DNA from: Afipia sp.
Lineage (GTDB): Bacteria; Pseudomonadota; Alphaproteobacteria; Rhizobiales; Xanthobacteraceae
Reading direction: 5' to 3'
Assembly: GCA_024508675.1 (NCBI GenBank)
Contig: JANINQ010000021.1
Coordinates: 889,488-953,487 of the forward strand
Length of the DNA stretch: 64,000 nt
Shown piece by piece: positions 29,250 through 38,635 of the stretch. The notes beneath the pieces are model-generated. The model saw nothing but the letters and a program-made list of their open reading frames with translations. It ran no database searches and was not told where the DNA came from. How positions within the stretch are numbered: position 1 is the first letter of the stretch; each line of letters starts with the position of its first letter. The position numbers and the translations under genes are program-made.

Positions 29250-29284
29250 GTGGTTTCCATTCCAGCGCGATGAACACTCAACTG

Positions 29285-29404
29285 GTCGTCCCGGCGAAAG
29301 CCGGGACCCATAATCCCTAGCGGACATGTTCGGAGCGGATTGGTCAACGACGTCGTTCACACGCGATGACAGGGAGTCTGAGTCCCGGCTTTCGCCGGGA
29401 CGAC
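29285..29404. repeat. Dispersed palindromic repeat, family A copy 5
   Basis: GTCGTCCCGGCGAAAGCCGG left end and CCGGCTTTCGCCGGGACGAC right end. Confidence 0.85.
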
Positions 29405-29444
29405 CTGCAGAAATTCCGCGTCATCGCCCGCGAATGAACCGCCA

Positions 29445-30377
29445 TCACTTGTTCAAGAAATTCAGCGGCAGGCCGCCGCGCGGCCAGTCCATCGCGATCA
29501 GTTCGCCCTTGCCGGACAACGTGATGTAAGCGGTCTTCAGTTCAGGCCCACCAAAGGCGATGTTGGTGGTCACGTTGTCGCCGGTCGGCACCTGCTCAAC
29601 CGGCCTGCCATCCGGCGCGATCACCGAGATGCAGCCCGAGATCAGCGTGGCGACGCAGACATTGCCCGAGGCTTCCACCGCCAGCGAGTCGTACATCTGA
29701 TAGCCGCCGAGGCCCGAAATCGGCTTGCCCATTTCGCCGCGATAGATCGGCTCGCCGGGCATGATCTGTCCCGTCGCGCCGACATCGAACGCCCACAGCC
29801 GCGCGGTCGGCGTCTCGGCGACATAGACGGTCTTCTCATCCGGCGAGAGGCCGATGCCGTTGGCGGGCAGCATGTGCGGCACGGCTTCCACGAGTTCGGT
29901 CGCGCCCTTCTTCATGTAGTAGACCGCGCCGACATCGAGATCGTGCGCGCGGCGTTTGCCGAGATCGGTGAACCAGATGCCGCCATCCCTGTCGAAAACA
30001 AGATCATTGGGTCCCTTGAGCGGACGCTCGCCGCAGTGGGTAAACAGCGTCTCGACCTTGCCGCTCGAGAGATCGACCCGCTGCAACGAGCCGCCGATAT
30101 ATTCCGACGGCTTCGGGCCGCCGGGCATGATGTTGCCGCGCGGACCGGGCGCCCACGAGAAGCCGCCGTTGTTGCAGAGATACATCTTGCCGTCCGGCCC
30201 CAGCGCAGCGCCATTCGGCCCGCCCGGAATCTTCGCGACGATCTCCTTGCGCCCGTCGGGATAAACCCGCGTCAAGGTCTGGCGGCGGATTTCCACCAGC
30301 ACCACCGAGCCATCGGGCATCACCACCGGCCCTTCGGGGAATTCAAGACCGGTTGCGATGACGCGGATATTCGACAT
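29445..30377 (-). CDS. SMP-30/gluconolactonase family protein
   Basis: 310 residues, start at MSNIRVIATGLEFPEGPVV with GGGAGG upstream. Conserved blocks include LEFPEGPVVMPDGS (metal-binding Glu), GPNGAALGPDGKMYLCNNGG, LKGPNDLVFDRDGGIWFTDLG (Asn/Asp ligands) and GIGLSPDEKTVYVAET. A six-bladed beta-propeller hydrolase that opens lactones; the true substrate is unknown. Confidence 0.88.
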   Translation of the reverse strand: MSNIRVIATGLEFPEGPVVMPDGSVVLVEIRRQTLTRVYPDGRKEIVAKIPGGPNGAALGPDGKMYLCNNGGFSWAPGPRGNIMPGGPKPSEYIGGSLQRVDLSSGKVETLFTHCGERPLKGPNDLVFDRDGGIWFTDLGKRRAHDLDVGAVYYMKKGATELVEAVPHMLPANGIGLSPDEKTVYVAETPTARLWAFDVGATGQIMPGEPIYRGEMGKPISGLGGYQMYDSLAVEASGNVCVATLISGCISVIAPDGRPVEQVPTGDNVTTNIAFGGPELKTAYITLSGKGELIAMDWPRGGLPLNFLNK

Positions 30378-30399
30378 GAAGACCTCCCGAAATTTTCTG

Positions 30400-30497
30400 T
30401 CCTCATGGTGAGGAGCGCGTCTTTGCGCGTCTCGAACCATGAACTGATTGTTGCCTCATCCTTCGAGACGCGGCCAAGCCGCTCCTCAGGATGAGGA
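30400..30497. repeat. Dispersed repeat, family D copy 2
   Basis: TCCTCATGGTGAGGAGCGCG left, CGCTCCTCAGGATGAGGA right; matches the 16519 copy. Confidence 0.8.
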
Positions 30498-30582
30498 TTG
30501 CGCAAAACCTATCGCGCAGATTCGGTGATGACCAGAGCGGGGATGCAGGGGTGAGTTGTCGAAGTTCGGGCACGATCTGCTC

Positions 30583-30710
30583 CCTCTCCCCGCTTGCGGG
30601 GAGAGGGTTGGGGTGAGGGGCCAAGTTCATCGTGACCAAAGATGCCCCTCACCCGGATCACTGCGTGATCCGACCTCTCCCCGTAAGAACGGGGAGAGGT
30701 GAAGAACGTC
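30583..30710. repeat. Dispersed repeat, family C copy 3
   Basis: CCTCTCCCCGCTTGCGGGGA left end; the right end carries ACCTCTCCCCG and CGGGGAGAGGT. With the family D copy it fills the 331 bases between two genes. Confidence 0.8.
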
Positions 30711-31668
30711 ATTCCTTTGTCGAGAAATCCCGCCACACCAGCCCGGCCGCGGCAATATCCGAGAGCGCATTGCCCACCGCCTTGAATACGGTGATCTCGC
30801 CCTCGCTCGTGCGGCCCTTGCGCTCGCCCCGGCACAGTTCGGCCAGCGAACCGCGAATATCGCCGGCGGCGATGACACCGTCGCGGATCGGATCGAGCAG
30901 TTCGCCGCTTTCCTTCAGCGCATCGTAGGTGTCGAGCCAGACATGCCCGCGCCGGAACACCTCGTCGTCTGCCTCGCGCATGAACGGCGTGAAGCTGCCG
31001 ATCAGGTCGAGATGTGTGCCGGGCTTCAGCCACGCACCCTTGATGATCGGCCTGGTCGCGAGCGTGGCACAGCTCACGATGTCCGCTTCGCCCACCGCGC
31101 GCTCCAGATCGTTCGCCACGCAGGCGTCGATGCCCCTCGCCCGCAGGTCGAACACGAGACGCGCCGCGCCCGCCTCGTTGACATTCCACACCGCGACCTT
31201 TTCGATCGGCCGCACGGCGGCAAACGCATCGGCCAGCAGGCTCGCGATGCGGCCGGAGCCGCAAATCAGCAGCTTGCGCGAATCCTTGCGGGCGAGAAAA
31301 TCCGCACCCAGCGCGCCGATGGCCGCCGTGCGCCGCGAGGTGATCTCGTTGCCATCGATCAGCGCGATGTGCTGGCCGGTGTCGCCGTCGCACAGGAGGT
31401 AGCTGGAAAAGAGACCGGGCAGCGCCTTCTTGCCGTTCTCCGGAAAGATCGTGACGATCTTGATGCCGATGAACGCGCGCTGCCATGCGGGCATGATCAG
31501 GATGGTCGCGGTCGAGCCGTCCGGCTGCGGCATGAAATGATGATGCCGCAGCGGCACGTCGGCGCCGGCGGTGAAGGCCTCGCGCAATGCCACGATCAGC
31601 CGGTCGAATGGCAGGCTGGCGCGGGTCTGCGCAGCATCGATGATGATGGGCGATGGCGTCGTGTTCAT
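30709..31668 (-). CDS. Ornithine cyclodeaminase/mu-crystallin family protein
   Basis: 319 residues. Its ATG overlaps the stop of the upstream GIY-YIG gene by ATGA, suggesting translational coupling. NAD-binding region ICGSGRIASLLADAFAAVRP and the family block GNEITSRRTAAIGALGADFL are present. Family members convert ornithine, reduce ketimines or act on amino acid analogues; the substrate cannot be read here. The last codons reach into a family C repeat. Confidence 0.85.
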   Translation of the reverse strand: MNTTPSPIIIDAAQTRASLPFDRLIVALREAFTAGADVPLRHHHFMPQPDGSTATILIMPAWQRAFIGIKIVTIFPENGKKALPGLFSSYLLCDGDTGQHIALIDGNEITSRRTAAIGALGADFLARKDSRKLLICGSGRIASLLADAFAAVRPIEKVAVWNVNEAGAARLVFDLRARGIDACVANDLERAVGEADIVSCATLATRPIIKGAWLKPGTHLDLIGSFTPFMREADDEVFRRGHVWLDTYDALKESGELLDPIRDGVIAAGDIRGSLAELCRGERKGRTSEGEITVFKAVGNALSDIAAAGLVWRDFSTKE

Positions 31669-32018
31669 AGCGTTGCCCTCACCGCGTCCATCAGCTTCTT
31701 GCGAAAAACACGGTCGCGCTTGAGATGCCATTCGCGGCTCATGGCTTCATTGCGGGTCTTGAACGGCTCGGTGTGCAGCAGGGTCCAGACCCGCCCGCGG
31801 GTGGAGCGCGCGCCGGTGCCGTTGTTGTGCTTCGCCAGCCGCTGCGTCACATCGTTGGTCCATCCGACATAGGAGACGTAGCGGCCCTTGTGAAAGCTGC
31901 CGAGCACATAGACGAAGGCGGCGGGTTTTGATTTTGCCGTGCGCTTCTTCGGCGTCGCCGCGCGTGGCTTCGTTTTCTTGGTGCGTGGCTTCAATGGCGA
32001 TGAAGAAGCAGCGCTCAT
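31665..32018 (-). CDS. GIY-YIG endonuclease domain protein
   Basis: 117 residues. Lys-rich start, then AFVYVLGSFHKGRYVSYVGWTNDVTQRLAKHNNG, where VYVLGS and YVGW stand for the GIY and YIG elements, and EWHLKRDRVFRKKLMDAV near the end. Such small proteins (UPF0213-like) are abundant and of uncertain function. ATG at 32018; a GTG one codon earlier is possible. Confidence 0.8.
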   Translation of the reverse strand: MSAASSSPLKPRTKKTKPRAATPKKRTAKSKPAAFVYVLGSFHKGRYVSYVGWTNDVTQRLAKHNNGTGARSTRGRVWTLLHTEPFKTRNEAMSREWHLKRDRVFRKKLMDAVRATL

Positions 32019-32037
32019 CACACGAACTCACCACACG

Positions 32038-32156
32038 TCGTCCCCGCGAAGGCGGGGACCCATACTCCCTGTCGTTGCGATTGCGGGAGGTCGCTGAAGT
32101 ATCGAATTCGAACATAACCGTTCGGGGTTATGGGTCCCCGCCTTCGCGGGGACGAC
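32038..32156. repeat. Dispersed palindromic repeat, family A copy 6 (variant)
   Basis: GTCCCCGCGAAGGCGGGGAC left end and GTCCCCGCCTTCGCGGGGAC right end. Confidence 0.8.
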
Positions 32157-32207
32157 ATTGAATATATGGCGACATCCTGCCTCACTTTGCGGCCTCGCCT
32201 CGCTGCA

Positions 32208-32570
32208 TCACTTCGCCGCCGGAGCAGCCGGCGCTTTCGGCGCATCCGTCTTCGGCGCGTCCTTCGCCGCGCCGTTCGGCTTGCCCAGCGCCTGCACCTG
32301 TCCCTGCAACTGCGCGACCGTCGCCTGCAGTCCGGTGACCGCGGCCTTGAGCGCATCGATCTGCCGGTTCGCGGCGTCGATCTTCTGCTGATGCTCAAGT
32401 GAGGCCTTGGTCAGCGAAGCCTTGAGGAAATTGACATTGCTCTGCAGACAGCCGGTGCGGCGCTCCATCGTCTTCTCGGCGGTGCAGATCTCGATGCCGG
32501 GCACGTCCTGCGCCGCCGCTTGATGCGACGCCGCCGCAAGAAGCACAGCGCCAATCAGGAATCTCATCAT
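32208..32570 (-). CDS. Secreted coiled-coil protein, unknown function
   Basis: 120 residues. Signal peptide (MMRFLIGAVLLAAASHQAAA), two Cys in EICTAEKTMERRTGCLQ, then a long heptad-like helix (QKIDAANRQIDALKAAVTGL) and an Ala/Pro/Lys-rich tail. GGAG lies upstream of the ATG at 32570. Periplasmic; no known family. Confidence 0.65.
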   Translation of the reverse strand: MMRFLIGAVLLAAASHQAAAQDVPGIEICTAEKTMERRTGCLQSNVNFLKASLTKASLEHQQKIDAANRQIDALKAAVTGLQATVAQLQGQVQALGKPNGAAKDAPKTDAPKAPAAPAAK

Positions 32571-32874
32571 GTCCGGTCTCCTCAGGGCGTCGCCATATCG
32601 TGCACGTTTCCGCAAAGTCCGCGCAAACTGTCTCATAACGTGACGTCCGGGGAGGCCCAGACGTTGCACGATCTTAACACTTGGAACGCGGGTGGAACGA
32701 AACGCGCCCGAATCAGCGATTCATACCATGCACGCCAAACGAGGGACCGACATCTTGTGTCGCATGCACGCGGCGCGTCCACATCATGCTTTGCGAGGGT
32801 TGCGCGGATCGCGCGAAACACCGAAAACAGGGCATCAATCGTTAACGCCGTCATCCGACAAGAGCCAGAGAGCG
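32571..32874. other. Non-coding divergent intergenic region
   Basis: 304 bases between the coiled-coil gene (minus) and the aldolase gene (plus). I see no gene, repeat or clear operator here; presumably the two promoters. Confidence 0.4.
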
Positions 32875-33771
32875 ATGCCCGCCATGAGCGACCTGCCAAA
32901 AGACCTGCACGGAGTTTTCCCCTACCTCGTCTCGCCGACCGCAGGCGACGGGCGCATCAAGACCGACGTTCTGGGCAGGCTTTGCGATGACCTGATCAAG
33001 GCCGGGGTGCACGGGCTGACACCGCTCGGCTCCACCGGCGAGTTCGCCTATCTCGGCCGCGAACAGCGCACCGCCGTGGTGACCGCGACCATCGAAGCTG
33101 CGGCCAAGCGCGTCCCCGTCATCGCGGGCGTGGCCTCGACCTCGACGGCGGACGCGGTGGCGCAGGCCAAGGCCTGGCAGGCGCTCGGCGCGGACGGCAT
33201 CCTCGCCGTTCTCGAAGCGTATTTCCCGGTGAAGGACGCGCAGGTGGAGGCTTATTTCCGCGCCATCGCCGACGCCGTCGATATTCCGGTGGTGATCTAC
33301 ACCAATCCGAACTTCCAGCGCTCCGATCTCACCCTCGATGTGATCGCCCGCCTCGCCGAGCATCCGCGCATCCAGTATATCAAGGATGCATCGAACAATA
33401 CTGGCCGTCTGCTCTCGATCATCAACCGCTGCGGCGACAGGATGCGCGTGTTCGCGGCCTCCGCGCATATTCCCGCCGCGGTGATGCTGATCGGCGGCAA
33501 GGGATGGATGGCGGGACCGGCCTGCATCGTGCCGCGCGCCAGCGTGCAGCTTTACGAGCTGTGCAAGGCGGGACAATGGGACGAAGCGATCGCCCTTCAG
33601 AAACGGCTGTGGCAGATCAACGAGGTGTTCGCGCGGTTCAATCTCGCCGCCTGCATCAAGGCCGGGCTGCAATTGCAGGGCTATGATGTCGGCGATCCGA
33701 TCGCGCCGCAGGCCGCGCTTACTAGCGACGAGCGCAAGGTGGTTGAGCGCGTGCTGCAGGAGGTGGGATAA
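32875..33771 (+). CDS. Dihydrodipicolinate synthase/N-acetylneuraminate lyase family aldolase
   Basis: 298 residues. GSTGE at 52-56, the Tyr of VVIYTNPN at about 142 and the Schiff-base Lys170 in IQYIKDASN are all present, so the protein is an active class I aldolase. It is not in a lysine gene context; a keto-acid aldolase or dehydratase is more likely than DapA. Start at ATG 32875; ATG 32884 is possible. Confidence 0.82.
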   Translation: MPAMSDLPKDLHGVFPYLVSPTAGDGRIKTDVLGRLCDDLIKAGVHGLTPLGSTGEFAYLGREQRTAVVTATIEAAAKRVPVIAGVASTSTADAVAQAKAWQALGADGILAVLEAYFPVKDAQVEAYFRAIADAVDIPVVIYTNPNFQRSDLTLDVIARLAEHPRIQYIKDASNNTGRLLSIINRCGDRMRVFAASAHIPAAVMLIGGKGWMAGPACIVPRASVQLYELCKAGQWDEAIALQKRLWQINEVFARFNLAACIKAGLQLQGYDVGDPIAPQAALTSDERKVVERVLQEVG

Positions 33772-33922
33772 CCTCATCCTTGGATGGGCGCTTCTGTCAG
33801 GCGGCAAGACCGCTCGGCGATACCCGCCGCCAGGCGGAACAGGGCACCGCCGAAGGTGTTGAAATCGGCGGCCGCAGGCAACAGCTAAGAAGCGTATCGC
33901 GCCGCGAACCCGAGGTGGACAC

Positions 33923-34174
33923 ATGGTCAAGGTCGTTTACGAAGTGGTCGAACACGATGGCGGTTGGGCCTACAAGTTCAACAACGTGTTTTCGGAGACC
34001 TTCCCCACCCGAGATGCGGCGCATGCCGCTGCCACCCGCGCCGCTGCGGAACAGCGGGTGCCCGGCAGGACCGAAGTGATCCAGTTCGAGGACGGCCAGG
34101 GCAACTGGCGCGAGGAAACCGTCCGGGGCACCGACCGCCCGTCCACCGAGGTGGTGGACAAGAAAACCCGGTAA
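33923..34174 (+). CDS. DUF2188 family protein
   Basis: 83 residues. VYEVVEHDGGWAYKFNNVFSETFPTRDAAHAAA is the DUF2188 pattern (short beta-hairpin domain with the GGWAYK turn). Function unknown. Followed at 34240 by a tiny membrane protein gene on the same strand. Confidence 0.75.
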   Translation: MVKVVYEVVEHDGGWAYKFNNVFSETFPTRDAAHAAATRAAAEQRVPGRTEVIQFEDGQGNWREETVRGTDRPSTEVVDKKTR

Positions 34175-34239
34175 CCCTGCGGTCGCTTTTTGCCGCCTGC
34201 CTGTTTCCCTCACGGCGAAAACTGTTTTAGAAGACCGCC

Positions 34240-34374
34240 ATGAACCTCGGCAGGGCACTTCAGAACTGGCTGGACTCGCATGGCCTCGGCGCGATCGTCG
34301 CTGCCGTCATCGGCGTCATTGTCACGCTCGCGGTGATCCTCGTTGTCGGCGGATATTATATCGTCACCCCGTAA
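34240..34374 (+). CDS. Small single-pass membrane protein (44 residues)
   Basis: An amphipathic start (MNLGRALQNWLDSHGLGAIV) leads into one long hydrophobic helix rich in Val/Ile, ending GGYYIVTP. ATG at 34240 and TAA at 34372. The RBS is weak, but frame, composition and position between two plus-strand genes make it plausible. Function unknown. Confidence 0.55.
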   Translation: MNLGRALQNWLDSHGLGAIVAAVIGVIVTLAVILVVGGYYIVTP

Positions 34375-34406
34375 GCATTATCCCGCTCCGTTCGGCGAGA
34401 TCGACA

Positions 34407-36395
34407 GTGGCCACCACCGACGTCATCTTCAATGAAGCGATCGCGTTTCTGCGGTCCGGGCGGACGCTCGAAGCCGAGAAGGCCCTACGCAAACTACTGC
34501 GCAGGACATCGGATCATCCGCTGGCGCTGAGCATCCTCGGCGCCCTTCTGGTCGGCGCCGGAAAGCATGAGGAAGCCGAGCGGTTTCTGCGCTCCGCATT
34601 GAAATTCAATCCGAACGCCCATGCCGCGCTCTACAATCACGGCCTTGCGCTCAAGGCGCTGGGGCGTGCGGACGAAGCCCTTGCACGGTTCACGCAAGCG
34701 CTCGCGGTTAGTCCGGACGATGCCGAAACACTCAACAACCGCGGTACGGTCTTCAACGATCTCAAGAACCATGAGGCCGCCCTCGCCGATTTCAACAAGG
34801 CGATCGCGCTGCAGCCGAACTATGCGCTGGCGCATCACAACCGGGGCAACGCACTGTCCGGCCTCGGCCGTTATGACGACGCGCTGGCTGCCTATCAGCG
34901 CACGGTGGCCCTGATGCCGAACTTCGTGGAAAGCTGGACCGGGGCCGGTCTCTGCCTGCACAAGCTCAAGCGGCATGATGAGTCCGCGGCAGCCTATGAA
35001 GCCGCGCTGCGGATCAATCCGGCATTTCCCTTCCTGAAGGGCATTTTGCTGCATCAGAAGATGCTGGCCTGCGACTGGTCCGGCACCACGGACCTGATCG
35101 CCGAAATCGAGAGCGATCTCGCCGCGGGCAAGCCATCCGCCGAGCCGTTCGGCTGGCAGGGCGTCGCCACATCGGATCGCAGCCTGCAGCGATGCGCCGA
35201 AATCTACTGCGCCGCGACGTTCCCGCCGAACCATCGCGGCTTGCCGCCGGCGCGGCCGGACAACGGCGAGATCATTCGCATCGGCTATGTCTCCGGCGAT
35301 TTCCGCGCGCAGGCAACAGCATTTCTTCTGGTCGGCGTGCTGGAGCAGCATGACGCGCGCCGGTTCGAGATTCATGCCTTCGACAACGGCTGGGACGACG
35401 GCAGCGACACCCGCAAGCGGATCGAGGCCGCGGTTTACCGCATCGTCAACATCCGCGGCCTGAACGATGCGCAGGCCGCGCAAGTCATCCGCGACAGCGG
35501 CATCGACATCCTGGTCAATCTCAACGGCTATTTCGGCGACGACCGCAACCGCGTGTTCGCGCAGCGCCCGGCTCCGGTCCAGGTCAACTATCTCGGATTT
35601 CCGGGAACGCTCGGCGCGCCCTACATGGATTACATCGTCGCCGATCCGATCGTGATCCCGGATGCGCAGCGGCCGTTCTTCACCGAGAAGGTGGTGCATC
35701 TGCCGCACAGCTATCAGGCTAACGACAGCAGGCGCACGATTTCGGACCGCGTCTTCACACGCACTGAGCTTGACCTGCCGCAGGACGGATTCGTGTTCTG
35801 CTGCTTCAACAACAACTACAAGATCACACCGCAGACCTTCGCGGGCTGGATGTGGATTCTGCAGCGTGTCCCCGGCAGCGTGCTGTGGCTGATCGAGGAC
35901 AATCCCCTACCCGCCGCCAACCTGAAACAGCAGGCCAGCGCGCTTGGCGTCGATCCGTCGCGGCTGGTGTTCGCAGCGCGCATCGAGCCGGATCAGCATC
36001 TGGCACGCCATCGCTGCGCCGACCTGTTTCTCGACACCCTGCCCTACAATGCGCACACCACCGCGAGCGACGCGCTGTGGGCCGGGCTGCCGGTGCTGAC
36101 ATGCACGGGCGGCACGTTCGCGGGCCGCGTCGCCGCAAGCCTGCTCCGGAATGTTGGACTGCCCGAGCTCGTCACATCGTCACCGGACGATTATGAGCGG
36201 CTTGCGGTCGAACTCGCCACGGAGCCGAACCGGCTGAACGCTCTGCGGCAACAGCTTGCCGCCAATCGTCTGACCACGCCGCTTTACGACACCGCGCGGT
36301 TCACCCGGCATCTGGAGCAGGCCTATGCGGCCATGCACGCACGGCGCAAGGCCGGACAGCAGCCGGAGCATCTTGTGGTGAGCGAAACAGAGTGA
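34407..36395 (+). CDS. TPR protein with O-GlcNAc transferase-type (SPINDLY, GT41) catalytic domain
   Basis: 662 residues from GTG 34407. The first 240 residues are about six TPR repeats (such as ALYNHGLALKALGRADEALA and ETLNNRGTVFNDLKNHEAAL). The rest matches the GT41/SPINDLY domain: RIGYVSGDFR, ILVNLNGYFGDDRN, PVQVNYLGFPGTLG, LDTLPYNAHTTASDALWAGLPVLT. It probably transfers a sugar to protein; donor and targets are unknown. Confidence 0.88.
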   Translation: MATTDVIFNEAIAFLRSGRTLEAEKALRKLLRRTSDHPLALSILGALLVGAGKHEEAERFLRSALKFNPNAHAALYNHGLALKALGRADEALARFTQALAVSPDDAETLNNRGTVFNDLKNHEAALADFNKAIALQPNYALAHHNRGNALSGLGRYDDALAAYQRTVALMPNFVESWTGAGLCLHKLKRHDESAAAYEAALRINPAFPFLKGILLHQKMLACDWSGTTDLIAEIESDLAAGKPSAEPFGWQGVATSDRSLQRCAEIYCAATFPPNHRGLPPARPDNGEIIRIGYVSGDFRAQATAFLLVGVLEQHDARRFEIHAFDNGWDDGSDTRKRIEAAVYRIVNIRGLNDAQAAQVIRDSGIDILVNLNGYFGDDRNRVFAQRPAPVQVNYLGFPGTLGAPYMDYIVADPIVIPDAQRPFFTEKVVHLPHSYQANDSRRTISDRVFTRTELDLPQDGFVFCCFNNNYKITPQTFAGWMWILQRVPGSVLWLIEDNPLPAANLKQQASALGVDPSRLVFAARIEPDQHLARHRCADLFLDTLPYNAHTTASDALWAGLPVLTCTGGTFAGRVAASLLRNVGLPELVTSSPDDYERLAVELATEPNRLNALRQQLAANRLTTPLYDTARFTRHLEQAYAAMHARRKAGQQPEHLVVSETE

Positions 36396-36408
36396 AGGCA
36401 TTCACACC

Positions 36409-36479
36409 GTCATTGTGAGCGAAGCAATCCATCTTGAAACAGGTGGATTGCTTCGTCGCTTCGCTCCTCGCAATGACGG
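36409..36479. repeat. Dispersed repeat, family B copy 4
   Basis: GTCATTGTGAGCGAAGCAAT left end and CTCGCAATGACGG right end. Confidence 0.8.
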
Positions 36480-36486
36480 ACGCGGC

Positions 36487-36726
36487 TTACGTCTCGTCCC
36501 GGAAATACGGCTCGACCGGACCCGAGAGCTTCATGGTCACGGGATTGCCGAAACGGTCCTTCGACGAGCCGACGGCGACGCGAATCCAGCCCTCGCTGAC
36601 GCAATACTCCTCGACATTGGTTTTCTCGGCGCCCTTGAAGCGGATGCCGACATCGCGCGACAGCACCTCCGCGTTGTAGTACGGGCTGCGCGGGTCAATG
36701 GAGAGGCGGTCGGGCAGTTCGCTCAT
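36487..36726 (-). CDS. DUF3297 family protein
   Basis: 79 residues. PRSPYYNAEVLSRDVGIRFKG and GWIRVAVGSSKDRFGNPVTMK are the DUF3297 pattern. A small soluble protein of unknown function, downstream of glutathione peroxidase on the same strand. Confidence 0.8.
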   Translation of the reverse strand: MSELPDRLSIDPRSPYYNAEVLSRDVGIRFKGAEKTNVEEYCVSEGWIRVAVGSSKDRFGNPVTMKLSGPVEPYFRDET

Positions 36727-36768
36727 GTCGGTATCCTGATTCTTGTCGGTCGGAAATACGTGCCCCGA

Positions 36769-37245
36769 TTACAGGAGCTTTTCAATATCGCGGGTCAGTG
36801 CATTCGGCGATGTGGTCGAGCCGTAACGCGCGACGACCTTGCCGGCGCGATCGACCAGAAACTTGGTGAAATTCCATTTGATCGACGCACCGAGCAATCC
36901 CGGCTTTTCCGCCTTGAGGTGATCGAACAGTGGCAATGCGTTGGGTCCGTTGACATCGATCTTGGCGAACATCGGAAAGGTCACGTCGTACTTGCTCGAA
37001 CAGAACGCCGCGATCTCCTGCGCATTGCCCGGCTCCTGCCCGCCGAACTGGTTGCAGGGGAAACCGAGCACGGAAAAGCCGCGCTCCCCGAACTTGCGCT
37101 GCAACTCCTCGAGCTGCGCATATTGAGGTGTGAAGCCGCAGGCGCTGGCGGTGTTGACGATCAGCAGCACCTGCCCCTCGTAAGCCTTGAGCGGCTGCTC
37201 TGTGCCGCCCAGCGTTGCCGCCGCGAAATCGTAAACCGTGGTCAA
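36769..37245 (-). CDS. Glutathione peroxidase
   Basis: 158 residues, normal length, from a TTG start with GAGGG placed on the stop of the upstream gene. Catalytic Cys36 (NTASACGFTP), Gln70 in CNQFGGQEPG, and Trp124/Asn125 (KWNFTKFLVD) are present. It reduces peroxides in the cytoplasm; the Cys form usually prefers thioredoxin. An ATG in another frame overlaps the site and is not the start. Confidence 0.9.
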   Translation of the reverse strand: MTTVYDFAAATLGGTEQPLKAYEGQVLLIVNTASACGFTPQYAQLEELQRKFGERGFSVLGFPCNQFGGQEPGNAQEIAAFCSSKYDVTFPMFAKIDVNGPNALPLFDHLKAEKPGLLGASIKWNFTKFLVDRAGKVVARYGSTTSPNALTRDIEKLL

Positions 37246-37255
37246 TGCATCGCCC

Positions 37256-37528
37256 TCAGGTGCGGAAGCCGCCCTTGCGCTGATCGGCCAGCCAGTCGGA
37301 GAGCTTCGCCGGCGCGGCCTTTTCCTGTTTCGCCGCAGCGGTTCTCTTCCCGCCGGCCTTCTTTGCGGGCTTCGGCGGCGCTGAAGCAGCTTCCGCCGCT
37401 TCCCTGGCAAGACGCAGGGCGCGCAGCTTTTCCATATTGGCGCGCACCGCGCGGCCCTCGATTTCATATTGTGGAACGGCCTTGCCGTCGCTCTTCTGGC
37501 CCTGTGGTTTTTCGGTTTTGTCGCTCAT
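37256..37528 (-). CDS. Small basic protein, unknown function
   Basis: 90 residues: charged N-terminus, a helix (VRANMEKLRALRLAREAAEA), a Lys/Ala/Pro-rich stretch, and an ending LSDWLADQRKGGFRT. It looks like a nucleic-acid or ribosome-binding protein by composition, but no family is known to me. Its stop carries the RBS of the glutathione peroxidase gene, so the two are coupled. Confidence 0.65.
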   Translation of the reverse strand: MSDKTEKPQGQKSDGKAVPQYEIEGRAVRANMEKLRALRLAREAAEAASAPPKPAKKAGGKRTAAAKQEKAAPAKLSDWLADQRKGGFRT

Positions 37529-37838
37529 TGGTGGTCTCCCGGCTGGGACATGATCGGACGCGTGCCCTCGGATTGCATCCGGCGGAACCTCAAGGCTCCA
37601 GCCCGGACATCACCGTCCGCATCGCTGCAGCGGTCCCTTTAACCGATCCCCGCAGCGATGTCTTGCATCGTGTCTTGCGCTGCGAAAGCCGCTGATTTAC
37701 CCGGTATTGGCAACCTCGCGCCAAGGTTTGACTAAGCCTTGAGCGCTGCGGAGGCCTTGGAAAGCCACAATTGTTCAACATTTTGGGCCAAACTGGCCGC
37801 TTTCCCCAACGGTGCACACCCGCGGCAGAGTAAACTGA
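37529..37838. other. Non-coding divergent intergenic region
   Basis: 310 bases between a minus-strand and a plus-strand gene. No repeat family, hairpin terminator or clear operator noticed. Confidence 0.4.
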
Positions 37839-38498
37839 TTGGCGATCCGGACCACATACATCGTTTTGCTGAGCGGCGCAGGCGTCCTCGCTGCCGCTGG
37901 CGGCTGGCTGATCGGCGACCAGATGTTCTTTCAGAGCGCATCCGCATCGCTGACCGGCGATGAGCCGACGCTGAATGCGCGCTATCCGATCTCCAACACA
38001 ATGATGAAGCAGGATCGCATTGTCGTGGCGCCCGCTCCCGCACAGCCCGAGGAGCCCGCCGTTCCCAACGATATGCTGGAGACCGCGCGCGCCTGGCTCA
38101 ATGCGCCGGTGACGCTGCCGCGCAGGCAGACCGCAAAATCCGAAAAGCCGTCGCGGCTGTTTCTCAACGAGAGCCAGCTCGCCGGCATCAAGAAGCGGCT
38201 GAACCTCACGCCGTCGCAGCAGAAATACTGGCAGCCGGTGGAAAACGCGATGCGCGAGGTCACACTGCAGATCGAGGATTACCAGAAGCGGCTGAAGAAG
38301 GACCGCGACGATTCGTTCGACACCGAGAGCGCCGCGATTGCGCGGCTGAAGACCGCGACCCGCGCGTTCTATTCGCAGCTCAACGGCACGCAGAAGAACG
38401 ATCTCGCGCTGCTGGTGCGCATGGCGGGCCTCGGCCCTGCCTTCGCCGAATTGACTGGCACGAAGATGACCAGGAACGAGCCTGAGAATTCGCGGTAA
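37839..38498 (+). CDS. Secreted or membrane-anchored helical protein, Spy/LTXXQ-like
   Basis: 219 residues, probably from TTG 37839. One N-terminal hydrophobic helix (TYIVLLSGAGVLAAAGGWLI), a linker, then a helical domain with RLNLTPSQQKYWQPVENAMR, in which LTPSQ fits the LTxxQ motif. Related to the shorter protein at 5602. Start codon is uncertain. Envelope location likely, function unknown. Confidence 0.65.
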   Translation: MAIRTTYIVLLSGAGVLAAAGGWLIGDQMFFQSASASLTGDEPTLNARYPISNTMMKQDRIVVAPAPAQPEEPAVPNDMLETARAWLNAPVTLPRRQTAKSEKPSRLFLNESQLAGIKKRLNLTPSQQKYWQPVENAMREVTLQIEDYQKRLKKDRDDSFDTESAAIARLKTATRAFYSQLNGTQKNDLALLVRMAGLGPAFAELTGTKMTRNEPENSR

Positions 38499-38516
38499 GG
38501 CGAACACCTCTCCGCG

Positions 38517-38550
38517 CGTCGTCCCCGCGAAAGCGGAGACCCATCACCAC
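38517..38550. repeat. Half copy of dispersed repeat family A
   Basis: GTCCCCGCGAAAGCGGAGAC without the matching right end; a family C scrap (CCTGCGGGGAGA) follows near 38608. Confidence 0.6.
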
Positions 38551-38635
38551 AAAATTCAAAAAACGCGTGGCATCGGGCCGCAAGCACGGTTCACCCCATC
38601 TCCTCGCCTGCGGGGAGAGATGAAGCGGTAGCTGT

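Noticed and set aside
29249..29360. Longer GNAT protein starting at 29360
   Set aside because: The extra residues are read from a family A repeat, and the shorter start matches the family.
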